Shown here: piece after piece, positions 42,010 through 49,579 of the stretch
Layout: each line of letters opens with the position of its first letter
How positions within the stretch are numbered: the stretch's first letter is position 1
Source of the DNA: Planctomycetota bacterium
GTDB lineage: Bacteria; Planctomycetota; MHYJ01; WSZJ01; JACPWG01
Direction of reading: 5' to 3'
Assembly: GCA_016197205.1 (NCBI GenBank)
Contig: JACPWG010000074.1
Location: 1-64,000, forward strand
DNA: 64,000 bases
Notes under the pieces: generated by a model
What the model saw: only the letters and a program-made list of their open reading frames with translations
Databases searched by the model: none
Told to the model about the DNA's origin: nothing
Program-made: the position numbers and the translations under genes

Positions 42010-42627
42010 CTACCTCCGCAAGGGGGGCGAAGCGGGGCGAGCGGCGTGCCGGAGGGCCTCTTTGACGAGGGCCTCGACCGGGGCGCCGGCGCCGAGGGAC
42101 CCGCGGGCGAGCTTGACGGCGTCTTCCGCGGCGGGCCGGGTGAACGAGAGGGAGACGAGGACGAGCACCGCGTCCTCCGCGGCGGCTTCCTGGGGCGAGG
42201 GCGGGGGCGCGCCGGAGGAGCGCCGCATGGCGGCAAAGGGTTCTTTGAGCTCCAGGAGGATCCGCTCCGACGTTTTGGGGCCGACCCCCTTCAGGCGGCG
42301 GAGGAAGGCGCGATCCTCCTCGGCGATCGCGCGTTGGAGATCGGCGACGCTCGCGCTGGAGAGCACGGCGAGGGCGGTGACGGGTCCGATGCCGGAGACG
42401 CCGTTCAGGAGGCGGAAGGCTTCCCGCTCGTCGAGGGTGGCGAAGCCGAAGAGGCGGACCTGTTCCTCGTGGAGGTGGAGATGCGTGTAGAGGCGCGAGG
42501 TACCGCCCGCGGCGACCCTCGCCTGGGTGGAGAGGGGAACGGCGAGGCGGAAGGCGACCCCCCCGACGTCCACGACGACATGGGTGGGGCCGCGGTCCGC
42601 GATGCGACCTTCGAGGTATTCGAACAT
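42010..42627 (-). CDS. ruvA: Holliday junction branch migration protein RuvA
   Basis: The 205-residue DNA-binding subunit of RuvAB recognises four-way junctions. It has the N-terminal OB fold (MFEYLEGRIADRGPTHVVVD) and the two helix-hairpin-helix motifs (LLNGVSGIGPVTALAVLS and LKGVGPKTSERILLELK), with the RuvB-binding C-terminal domain. The ATG at 42627 begins the canonical MFEYLEG start; the longer open frame is the tail of the upstream gene. ruvB is not adjacent, an uncommon arrangement. Confidence 0.94.
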   Translation of the reverse strand: MFEYLEGRIADRGPTHVVVDVGGVAFRLAVPLSTQARVAAGGTSRLYTHLHLHEEQVRLFGFATLDEREAFRLLNGVSGIGPVTALAVLSSASVADLQRAIAEEDRAFLRRLKGVGPKTSERILLELKEPFAAMRRSSGAPPPSPQEAAAEDAVLVLVSLSFTRPAAEDAVKLARGSLGAGAPVEALVKEALRHAARPASPPLRR

Positions 42628-42634
42628 TTCGCCG

Positions 42635-44014
42635 TCAGGAATTGGGGGAAGCAGGAGGCGGGGCATCAGGAGGGGGCGGGGAGGGCTCGACCGCGGGCGA
42701 GCCTGGCGAAGCAGGGGCGGTCGCCGACTCGGCGGAGGGGGCGGACCCGGACGCCGACGCGGCTGCGGGTGCGGGAACCGGGTGTGGGGTCCAGGCACCC
42801 GTCACGATGCGATTTTTTCCGGCCGCCTTGGCCGCGTACAAGGCCTCATCCGCGCTCTTCACGAAGTCCCCGAGGGTCATGCCCTCGCGGAACTCGACGA
42901 CGCCATAGCTCAAGGCCACGCGGAACTGGGGATCGCTCACCTCGAAGTCGTGGGCGTTGATGAGATCGCGGATGCGTTCCGCGACGACGGCGGCGCCTTT
43001 CAGCGGGGTTTCCGGGAGGAGGAGGGCGAACTCGTCCCCGCCGAGGCGGGCGGCGACGTCCTCGCGACGGATGTAGGCGGTGATCTCCTGGGCGATGCCC
43101 GCCAGGACGCGGTCCCCGACGGGGTGGCCGTAGGTGTCGTTGATCTTCTTGAAGCCGTCGACGTCGGTCATGAGGAAGGAGAGGTTGCGCCGGTAGCGGA
43201 CCGCGCGGTGGATCTCCCGCTTGAGGTTTTCGTAGAAGGACCTGTAGTTGTGCAGGTGGGTGAGGCCGTCGGTGCGGGCCTGTCGGTCGATCTCGCGGAA
43301 GAGCATGCAATTCTGGATGGCGACGCCGAGGATGTGCGCGAGCTGGACGAGGGGGGGGAGGTCGTTGAGCTCGTCGAAGCAGCCGTCCCCGACCTTTTCG
43401 GAGAGGTTGAGGACGGCGACCACGGCGCGGCCGGCGAGGAGGGGGACGCACACGCAGGACTTGGTGACGTATTTTTCGGCGAAGGACCGGTTGAGCCGGA
43501 TGCCGCGGGTACGCTCGAACTCCTCGATGTCTCCGACCAAGAGGACCTCGCGGGTCTGGACGGCCACGCCCATGATGCTGTTGGGATTGCGCCGGACCAC
43601 GACGCGCCGGTGGATCTCATAGGGGTGGTTATGGCCCTTCAGGACCAGCTCGTCGGTCTTGGGGTTGTAAAAAAAGAGCGAGACGTGCTTGGCGTCGACC
43701 AGGAGCGGGACTTTCTCGATGCAGACGTGGATGATCTTGTCGATATCGAGGGTGTTGATTTCCTGGGTGAGGCGGTAGGTGCGATTCAGGTTGTCGGTGA
43801 GCTGGGACAGGCGCTCGCGCACCGTTTCGAGCAACTGGATGTGCTCCCGCAGGCCGGTGTTCGCGTCCTCGACCTCCTGGAGACGGCGGCGGAGCGCGAC
43901 GACTTCGTCCTCGGGCGGGGCGTCGCGAGGGACCGGCTCCTGGGTCGGGGCGGCGGCATGGCCATTCGCGGAGGGGGCCGCGCCCAGGGGCAGCTCCTCG
44001 TTGCGAGAGGCCAT
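42635..44014 (-). CDS. GAF-GGDEF diguanylate cyclase
   Basis: The 459-residue protein comprises a coiled-coil segment (about 40-85), a GAF sensor domain (about 90-240), a GGDEF domain with the intact motif RLGGDEFALLL (about 345-355), and a Pro/Ala/Ser-rich tail (about 415-459). It makes cyclic-di-GMP from two GTP. No EAL domain is present. The ATG at 44014 is about 155 bp downstream of a good promoter; earlier codons in the frame belong to the divergent gene region. Confidence 0.9.
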   Translation of the reverse strand: MASRNEELPLGAAPSANGHAAAPTQEPVPRDAPPEDEVVALRRRLQEVEDANTGLREHIQLLETVRERLSQLTDNLNRTYRLTQEINTLDIDKIIHVCIEKVPLLVDAKHVSLFFYNPKTDELVLKGHNHPYEIHRRVVVRRNPNSIMGVAVQTREVLLVGDIEEFERTRGIRLNRSFAEKYVTKSCVCVPLLAGRAVVAVLNLSEKVGDGCFDELNDLPPLVQLAHILGVAIQNCMLFREIDRQARTDGLTHLHNYRSFYENLKREIHRAVRYRRNLSFLMTDVDGFKKINDTYGHPVGDRVLAGIAQEITAYIRREDVAARLGGDEFALLLPETPLKGAAVVAERIRDLINAHDFEVSDPQFRVALSYGVVEFREGMTLGDFVKSADEALYAAKAAGKNRIVTGAWTPHPVPAPAAASASGSAPSAESATAPASPGSPAVEPSPPPPDAPPPASPNS

Positions 44015-44168
44015 CCGAAAAACCCCCAAGAGGGAGAACACCGGCAGTCGCGGAAACCCGGCACGGCAGCGCGGCGCACCGGGCGCGCGCAGGGCGCTCG
44101 GCGGACGTGCCTCCCGCGGCGCACCGGGCGGGGGAAGGGGACGCCGGCGCCCGCGCCGGAAGCCTTCG

Positions 44169-44197
44169 ATTATGTCAGCGGTCCGGTCCGAAGTCAA
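44169..44197 (-). promoter_or_regulatory. Sigma-70-type promoter for the GGDEF-ruvA operon
   Basis: Minus-strand TTGACT and CATAAT are separated by 17 bp. It sits back-to-back with the promoter at 44225-44253, only 27 bp away, in a divergent intergenic region. Confidence 0.65.
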
Positions 44198-44224
44198 GGG
44201 ACTGGCATCCGAGCATGCGGAGGC

Positions 44225-44253
44225 TTGACACTCCGAGGGGAGAGGGGTAGAGT
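44225..44253 (+). promoter_or_regulatory. Sigma-70-type promoter for the 44300 regulator gene
   Basis: TTGACA and TAGAGT are separated by 17 bp, and the -10 ends 46 bp before the ATG at 44300. Confidence 0.65.
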
Positions 44254-44299
44254 GAAAACGCGTCGTGAGTTCTCCCTTTCCCCTCCTCCGGAGCGCCGC

Positions 44300-45667
44300 A
44301 TGGCCCGCCGTGTCCTGGTCGTGGACGACGAGCTCAACATGCTCTCGCTCTTCCGCCGCATCCTGACGGAGGAGGGGTACGAGATGGAGTCCGCGGCCAC
44401 AGGCCACGACGCCCTGCGCATGCTCGAGGACAGCGGCTTCGACCTCGTCATCTCCGATCTCGAGGTCCCCGGCGTGGACGGGATGAAGCTGCTCAAGCAT
44501 GTGAGGCAGGCCTGCCCGGACGTGCCCTTCATCGTGGTGACGGGCTACGGGACCGTGGAGTCGGCCGTGGCGGCGATGAAGGACGGGGCCCACGACTACA
44601 TCACCAAGCCGTTCGAACGCGAAGAGCTGAAGATCGTCATCCGGAAGGCGATGGAGAGGCGCGAACTCTTCGTCGAGGTGACGCGGCTTCGGAGCGAGCA
44701 GGACGCGCAGTTCAGTTTCGAGAGCATCATCGGCAAGAGCAAGAAGATGCAGGACATCTTCTCGATGACCCGTCGCATCGCGGATTCCGCATCGACCGTC
44801 CTGATCCAAGGGGAAAGCGGGACCGGGAAGGAGCTCTTCGCCAAGGCGATCCACCGGTCCAGTCCGAGGAAGAACAAGCCCTTCTTGGCGGTGAACGCGT
44901 CCGGGCTGCCGGAGAGCCTGCTGGAGAGCGAGCTGTTCGGGCACGTCAAGGGTGCGTTCACGGGCGCGATCCGCTCGAAAAAGGGGCTGTTCGAGGAGGC
45001 GGACGGGGGGACGCTCTTCCTGGACGAGATCGGCGACGTGGCGCTCGCCCTGCAGGCGAAGCTCCTGCGGGTGCTGCAGGAGCGCGAAGTGAAACCCGTG
45101 GGCTCGAACGAGGTCCGGAAGGTGGACGTCCGGGTGATCGCCGCCACCAACCGTGAGTTGACTGAGGCGGTCCGGGAGAAGGGGTTTCGGGAGGATTTGT
45201 ACTACCGACTCGCGGTGATCACCCTCCACATCCCGCCGCTGCGGGACCGGACCGAAGACCTATCACTCCTGGTGGAGCACTTCATCAAAAAGTACGCCAC
45301 GCTCAATCACAAGGACATCCAGAGCGTCAGTCGGGAGGTCATGGAACGCCTGCTGAAGCATGGCTGGAAGGGGAATGTGCGGGAATTGGAAAACGTGATC
45401 GAACGTGCAGTGATCATCTCCGACAACAAGGAGGTGGGGATCGAATCCTTGCCGCCGGAGTTTCAGCCGGAGATTGGAAGATTGACGGTCCCGGAGTTCG
45501 GGTCCGGCCCGTTGGCGGAGGTGGTGGAGCGTGCGACCCGGCTTGTGGAGCGTCAGGCGATCGTCAAGGCCCTCAGTGATGTGCGCGGAAACAAGTCCGA
45601 GGCATGCAGGCGGCTTCAGATCAGTCGCGGCACACTCTATAACAAGATTCGGACACATGGGCTGTGA
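44300..45667 (+). CDS. Sigma-54-dependent response regulator (NtrC family)
   Basis: The 455-residue activator has a receiver domain (VVDDELN near 8-14, phosphoacceptor Asp in LVISDLEVPG at about 53), an AAA+ domain with GESGTGKELF, GAFTGA and WKGNVRELENV, and a C-terminal Fis-type helix (ACRRLQISRGTLYNKI). The ATG at 44300 directly precedes the receiver and follows CCGGAG; the large upstream open frame is the shadow of the GGDEF and ruvA genes. No histidine kinase is adjacent. Confidence 0.93.
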   Translation: MARRVLVVDDELNMLSLFRRILTEEGYEMESAATGHDALRMLEDSGFDLVISDLEVPGVDGMKLLKHVRQACPDVPFIVVTGYGTVESAVAAMKDGAHDYITKPFEREELKIVIRKAMERRELFVEVTRLRSEQDAQFSFESIIGKSKKMQDIFSMTRRIADSASTVLIQGESGTGKELFAKAIHRSSPRKNKPFLAVNASGLPESLLESELFGHVKGAFTGAIRSKKGLFEEADGGTLFLDEIGDVALALQAKLLRVLQEREVKPVGSNEVRKVDVRVIAATNRELTEAVREKGFREDLYYRLAVITLHIPPLRDRTEDLSLLVEHFIKKYATLNHKDIQSVSREVMERLLKHGWKGNVRELENVIERAVIISDNKEVGIESLPPEFQPEIGRLTVPEFGSGPLAEVVERATRLVERQAIVKALSDVRGNKSEACRRLQISRGTLYNKIRTHGL

Positions 45668-46260
45668 ATCGATTTCGCGGGTGAAGCAGGGGTCCGACCT
45701 TCCTACAAGATAGAGCAGATATCGACTTCGTTCGGCACGGAAACATAATGAAAATAGCTTGTTATGTAATAAGTGTTAATCATGATATACACTGTTCAGT
45801 TTATGAGACATGCCTACGGGGCAGCATTCCACGCTCCTCGATCTACTCATCATCATGGCGCAAATGTTCGAATCGCAAAGGGCCAGTGCGGCTCTTGGGT
45901 GGGGGCGCGGGGATGCGTAGGGGAGGAGGCTGAAAAGTCACTGAACGAACACAATCCAACGAAGATGTTCAACAAGATTGACACTATGACATCTGACCAC
46001 TTTCGCGCGGGGAGACGGATAGAATTCAACATTATGTTGTAAATGTATACGTGTAGACACTATATGTAATTCACTCGGATCGTTAACGCAAAATACTAAC
46101 AATGGCACGACAGGTGCACTATATGTGATTTGTTTGAAGGGACGAGCGGGAAGGAAGGGGAAGAGGATTGGGAGAGGCGAGGCCCGATAGAAGAACGAGA
46201 GGGTGCTTTCTCCCTAGCCGTCTTTTGAACTCCCCGACCTTCCAGGGATGCTCCTAACAA
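45668..46260. other. AT-rich gene-free island
   Basis: In contrast to the GC-rich surroundings, 45710-45810 and 45960-46140 are clearly AT-rich, with TATATGTGATTTG and TTATGTTGTAAATG tracts. The sequence CACTATATGTGATTTG at about 46118 echoes CACTATATGTAATTCA at about 46058. Short open frames exist but have no recognisable features. It may be degraded foreign DNA. Confidence 0.55.
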
Positions 46261-46262
46261 AG

Positions 46263-46566
46263 TCCGCCCCCTCCCTTTGCCCTGAGTGCCACGGGCACCG
46301 CACGGTGCCCGGGGCCGACTCTCCGCGACGGGAGACTTGATAACCGAAGCCGGGCCTCGCCTCGCGGCGAGCTCCCCAACCGAATCCGCCCCCTCCCTTT
46401 GCCCTGAGTGCCCCGGGCACCGCACGGTGCCCGGGGCCGACTCTCCGCGACGGGAGACCTGATAACCGAAGCCGGGCCTCGCCTCGCGGCGAGCTCCCCA
46501 ACTGAATCCGCCCCCTCCCTTTGCCCTGAGTGCCCCGGGCACCGCACGGTGCCCGGGGCCGACTCG
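46263..46566. repeat. 122-bp tandem repeat, about two and a half copies
   Basis: Units beginning TCCGCCCCCTCCCTTTGCCC start at 46263, 46385 and 46507, a period of exactly 122 bp; the third unit is cut off near 46566. Each unit contains the palindrome GGGCACCGCACGGTGCCC and GCCTCGCCTCGCGGCGAGC. The copies are almost identical, suggesting recent duplication. Confidence 0.85.
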
Positions 46567-47230
46567 TTTTTAGGCACGGTTCAAATCGTGCCGCATGTCG
46601 GTGACACGCAATCGTGTCCGGGCGTAGGGGCGGGCCTTGTGCCCGCCCTGTCGGCGACCCCGCGCACTCCAACGGCTTGCGGCCAGTCGTGGGCGCCCAC
46701 AGGGGTGCCCCTACGGCAGGCGGCCGTCGGCTGGCTATAACCCACGGTTGAACCATGCCCGTTTTTAGGGTCGAGGGAGTGCACTCCCCCACCGCCGCGG
46801 TGGCCCGTGGCGCCGGTAGCGACGTCCAGATCCGAACGTAGCGTCCGCGGCACCCCTCGCCCCGACCCTTTCCTCTACGAGGCGAGAGGCTTGCTCGTGG
46901 GCCTTCAACCTCGAATCGGGGGGGGGTACGGAGGCAGGTCAGACCGCCAGCCTGCAGGAGCAGGCGAGGTAGGCGGGGCGCGACGGCGAACTCGGTCCAT
47001 CCGTCGGCCAGTCGCTCCGCCTGAAGGCGGAACTACGAACGGGGTCGCAGTACTTCGCGCAGGTTGCCCGGAGATGGCCGATTTCCAGGCCCGACGCGCG
47101 CAGGCCACGGAGCTGTTTGTAGTTCCGCCTTGAGGCGGCTCGTGACGCAGCTTGCGTTCACGCGGGGGGGGGGGGAAGGGGGATGCTCGAGGAGTCAGAG
47201 GGGGGGATGGAAGGGGAGGGCGCGCGGGGG
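46567..47230. other. Gene-free region with several short palindromes
   Basis: This region contains a GTAGGGGCGGGCCTTGTGCC repeat with its GCCCCTAC counterpart (about 46624-46713), and two copies of the GTAGTTCCGCCT(n)AGGCGG palindrome (47017-47036 and 47119-47138; a third is at 55695-55714). A run of 12 G lies at 47164-47175. No supported gene is seen. Confidence 0.55.
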
Positions 47231-48301
47231 CTACTTCTGGAAAATCGGCAGGTAGCGGTAGGGGATCTGCAGGATCAGGAGGGCGAACGCCGTACAATAC
47301 TCCTCGCAGTACTCTCCCGGCCAGCAGCCGTCCGCGGCGGTCTTCGAGCGATTCTGTCGCTGGACCAGCTCATCCCGGATGCTCGGGAACCAGTTGCGCC
47401 AGTAGTCGCCGCCGGCGTAGTACATCGCGAGCGCGGCGTAGTAGTTCTCGTAGAAGTAGTGGCTGGAGTCGTTGCGTGTGGCCCCGGGGCGATTTTTGAT
47501 GAGGTATTGCAGCCCGGGCTGAATTTCCGGGGCATCGTACTGTCCGGTGTAGACCAGGGTGGAAATCGCGGCGGCGGTGAGGGCGAAGCTGGAGCGGTTG
47601 GCGTGCCCGCGCAGGCTGTACACGAAACTCCCGCTCTCGTCCTTGTTCGCGCACCGCTGGACGTATTGCACCGCGTGATCGATGACGTCCTTGGGCACCT
47701 GCAGGCCGGCGTTCCTGGCTGCGCGCAGCGCCTGGACTTCGCAGACCGTCACGGAGGCCTCGTCGTACTCTCGTTCCGTCGTGTAGCCCCAGCCGCCTTC
47801 CTCCGTCTGCGCGCGCATGATGACCCGGATGGCCTTGTGGAGCTTTTCCCTGAGGAACTTCAGGTCCTGGCCGGGGATCGACTCCGACATGCCGTAGACC
47901 TCGGCGAGGAAGAGGGTGGCGTAGCCATGGCCGTGCATGCGCGAATGCTTCTTGGGCTCCTGGATGAACCCGGCCTTGTCCTCGTCGCACTGTCGCAGGA
48001 TGTACTGAAGCGCACGTCGAACGTTTTCGCCGTACCTGCCGCGCCCGGGGACGTTGCCCTGGGCGAGGAAGGCGAGGCCGGCGAGGCTGGTGATGGCCAC
48101 TTCGTAGTCGTCGCCGAACGCGCCCGTGATCGGGTTTTGTCGCCGCGCCAGGAACGCGAGTCCCCGGTCGACGGCCGCGGTCGACGCCTCGGTGGTCTCG
48201 ACGAAGCCCGGATCGTCCTTCTCGGCCGTGAAGCCGCGTGGGGCGAAGAGAAGGAGAGAGGCGCAGACCGCCGCGAGCAAGGCCAGGATGCGCACGCGCA
48301 T
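47231..48301 (-). CDS. Secreted squalene-cyclase/prenyltransferase-like repeat protein
   Basis: The 356-residue exported protein has a signal peptide (about 1-25) and an alpha/alpha-toroid of the squalene cyclase/prenyltransferase type, with repeats such as GRGLAFLARRQNPITGAFGD-like and QTEEGGWGYTT blocks. The catalytic DxDD of true squalene-hopene cyclases is not seen, so an enzyme role is doubtful; such secreted toroids are common in planctomycete-like genomes next to coiled-coil proteins. It is encoded 5 bp after the coiled-coil gene at 48307. Confidence 0.75.
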   Translation of the reverse strand: MRVRILALLAAVCASLLLFAPRGFTAEKDDPGFVETTEASTAAVDRGLAFLARRQNPITGAFGDDYEVAITSLAGLAFLAQGNVPGRGRYGENVRRALQYILRQCDEDKAGFIQEPKKHSRMHGHGYATLFLAEVYGMSESIPGQDLKFLREKLHKAIRVIMRAQTEEGGWGYTTEREYDEASVTVCEVQALRAARNAGLQVPKDVIDHAVQYVQRCANKDESGSFVYSLRGHANRSSFALTAAAISTLVYTGQYDAPEIQPGLQYLIKNRPGATRNDSSHYFYENYYAALAMYYAGGDYWRNWFPSIRDELVQRQNRSKTAADGCWPGEYCEEYCTAFALLILQIPYRYLPIFQK

Positions 48302-48306
48302 GACGT

Positions 48307-49362
48307 CTACTCTTCCCCGGCGAGGATCTTGAAGTACTTGCTCAAGCGCTCCGAGTAGCCGGGGATGAGGTCCTCGGGGCGGTACTGCTGGATTTCGTCC
48401 CTCATGTGCGGAGGGAGGTTACCCCAGGGATTGCCGGGGGTGCGAGGCATGCGCGTCGACGGCTGGTCCGGTGGGGTGTTGTCGGGCGGGGTGTAGGGCT
48501 TCTGGGCCGGGTTGTTGCTGTGCTCGGAGTTCCGCGGATCCTTGGCGGATTCCTGCTGCTTTTCCTTCTGCTGCTGCTGCTGGGAGGACGACTGCTGCTG
48601 CTGCATCTCGCGGGCGTACTTGATGAGCTTCTCGATGTTTTCCACAGCGGAGCCCATGCTCTGCTCCCCCTCCTTGAAGATCTTCTCGATCTGCTGCATG
48701 GCCTCGGACTGCTTGGCCTGGCTTTCCTTCATGAGCTGCTGCAGGGCCTCGGCGGCTTGGCGCTGCTCTTCGCTCCCCTGCTTCATGATCTGCTCCAGCT
48801 TCTGCATGGCCTGCTCCTGGTTCTCGCGGATCAGCTTCTGCAGGTCGCCGGCGGCACCGGCTTCTTTCGACTTGCCCTCGGCGAGAAGCCGCTCCAGCTC
48901 GGCGGCGGCCTCGCGTTCCTTGTCCTTCGACTCCCGGAGGAGCTTCTTCAGGTCCTCGATGGCCTTTTTCTGCGCCTCGGAGGCCTTCCAGTTCCCGGCC
49001 TTGGCCAGGTACTCCTCGGCCTCGAGCATCTTGTCGGAGACCTTCTTCAGGATCTCGATCGGATCGATCTCCTGGGCCGGCTCGCCGTCCTCGCCGCGGA
49101 GCTTGCGGGAGGCCTCGTCCAGGTCGTCCGACCGGTCCTGCTCCTTCGTCTTGGCGGCCCCGTCCTCTTTGAGGTCCTTGTTGAGGCGATCCAGGGCGTC
49201 CTCTTTGTCGTCCCCCTTCTTGGGGGCGTCCTTTTTTGGCTCGGCTTTTTTTTCGTCCTGCTGCGCGTCCTGCTTCGGGTCGTCGGCGCCGGCGGGCGCA
49301 CCTGCCGGCACGAGGGTCAGGCCGACGAGGACGCTGAGGAACACGATCCAGCGCGGGATCAT
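48307..49362 (-). CDS. Secreted coiled-coil protein with conserved C-terminal tail
   Basis: The 351-residue protein has a signal peptide (about 1-26), an acidic and lysine-rich segment, a long coiled coil (about 95-265) with glutamine runs, a proline-rich linker, and a tail PPHMRDEIQQYRPEDLIPGY (about 315-334) of the type that ends many planctomycete proteins of this cluster. AGGAG precedes the ATG. It probably forms a filamentous or scaffold partner for the larger coiled-coil protein encoded upstream. Confidence 0.72.
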   Translation of the reverse strand: MIPRWIVFLSVLVGLTLVPAGAPAGADDPKQDAQQDEKKAEPKKDAPKKGDDKEDALDRLNKDLKEDGAAKTKEQDRSDDLDEASRKLRGEDGEPAQEIDPIEILKKVSDKMLEAEEYLAKAGNWKASEAQKKAIEDLKKLLRESKDKEREAAAELERLLAEGKSKEAGAAGDLQKLIRENQEQAMQKLEQIMKQGSEEQRQAAEALQQLMKESQAKQSEAMQQIEKIFKEGEQSMGSAVENIEKLIKYAREMQQQQSSSQQQQQKEKQQESAKDPRNSEHSNNPAQKPYTPPDNTPPDQPSTRMPRTPGNPWGNLPPHMRDEIQQYRPEDLIPGYSERLSKYFKILAGEE

Positions 49363-49439
49363 GGAAGTCTACTCCTGTGCAGGGTTCGATCGGGAGAAGA
49401 GACACAGCGCGGCGGTGCCGCAGCCAAGCGACGACGGAA

Positions 49440-49516
49440 CCACAGATTTCACAGATTAACGACGATTTCACAGATTCGCAATCTGTGTAATCTCGTTGAA
49501 TCTGTGAAATCTGTGG
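49440..49516. repeat. ACAGATT-type palindrome, copy 3
   Basis: Near-perfect arms of about 37 bp (CCACAGATTTCACAGATT and its complement) with a 3-base centre lie in the 217-bp gap between two coiled-coil genes. It would form a strong hairpin in RNA and may separate expression of the two genes. Confidence 0.75.
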
Positions 49517-49579
49517 TTTTCGTGGCGTTCGACCCAAGTAGAATTGTCGCAAGAAAACGAACTTCGAACGGTTAGCAGC

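Noticed and set aside
42527..44299. Extended N-terminus of the 44300 regulator
   Set aside because: It is antisense to the GGDEF and ruvA genes and lacks domain features; the receiver domain starts at 44300.
45748..46042. Small genes in the AT-rich island
   Set aside because: Two short overlapping frames lack ribosome binding sites, known motifs and normal codon use.
46263..46566. CRISPR array
   Set aside because: The units are 122-bp tandem copies without unique spacers, and no cas gene is near.
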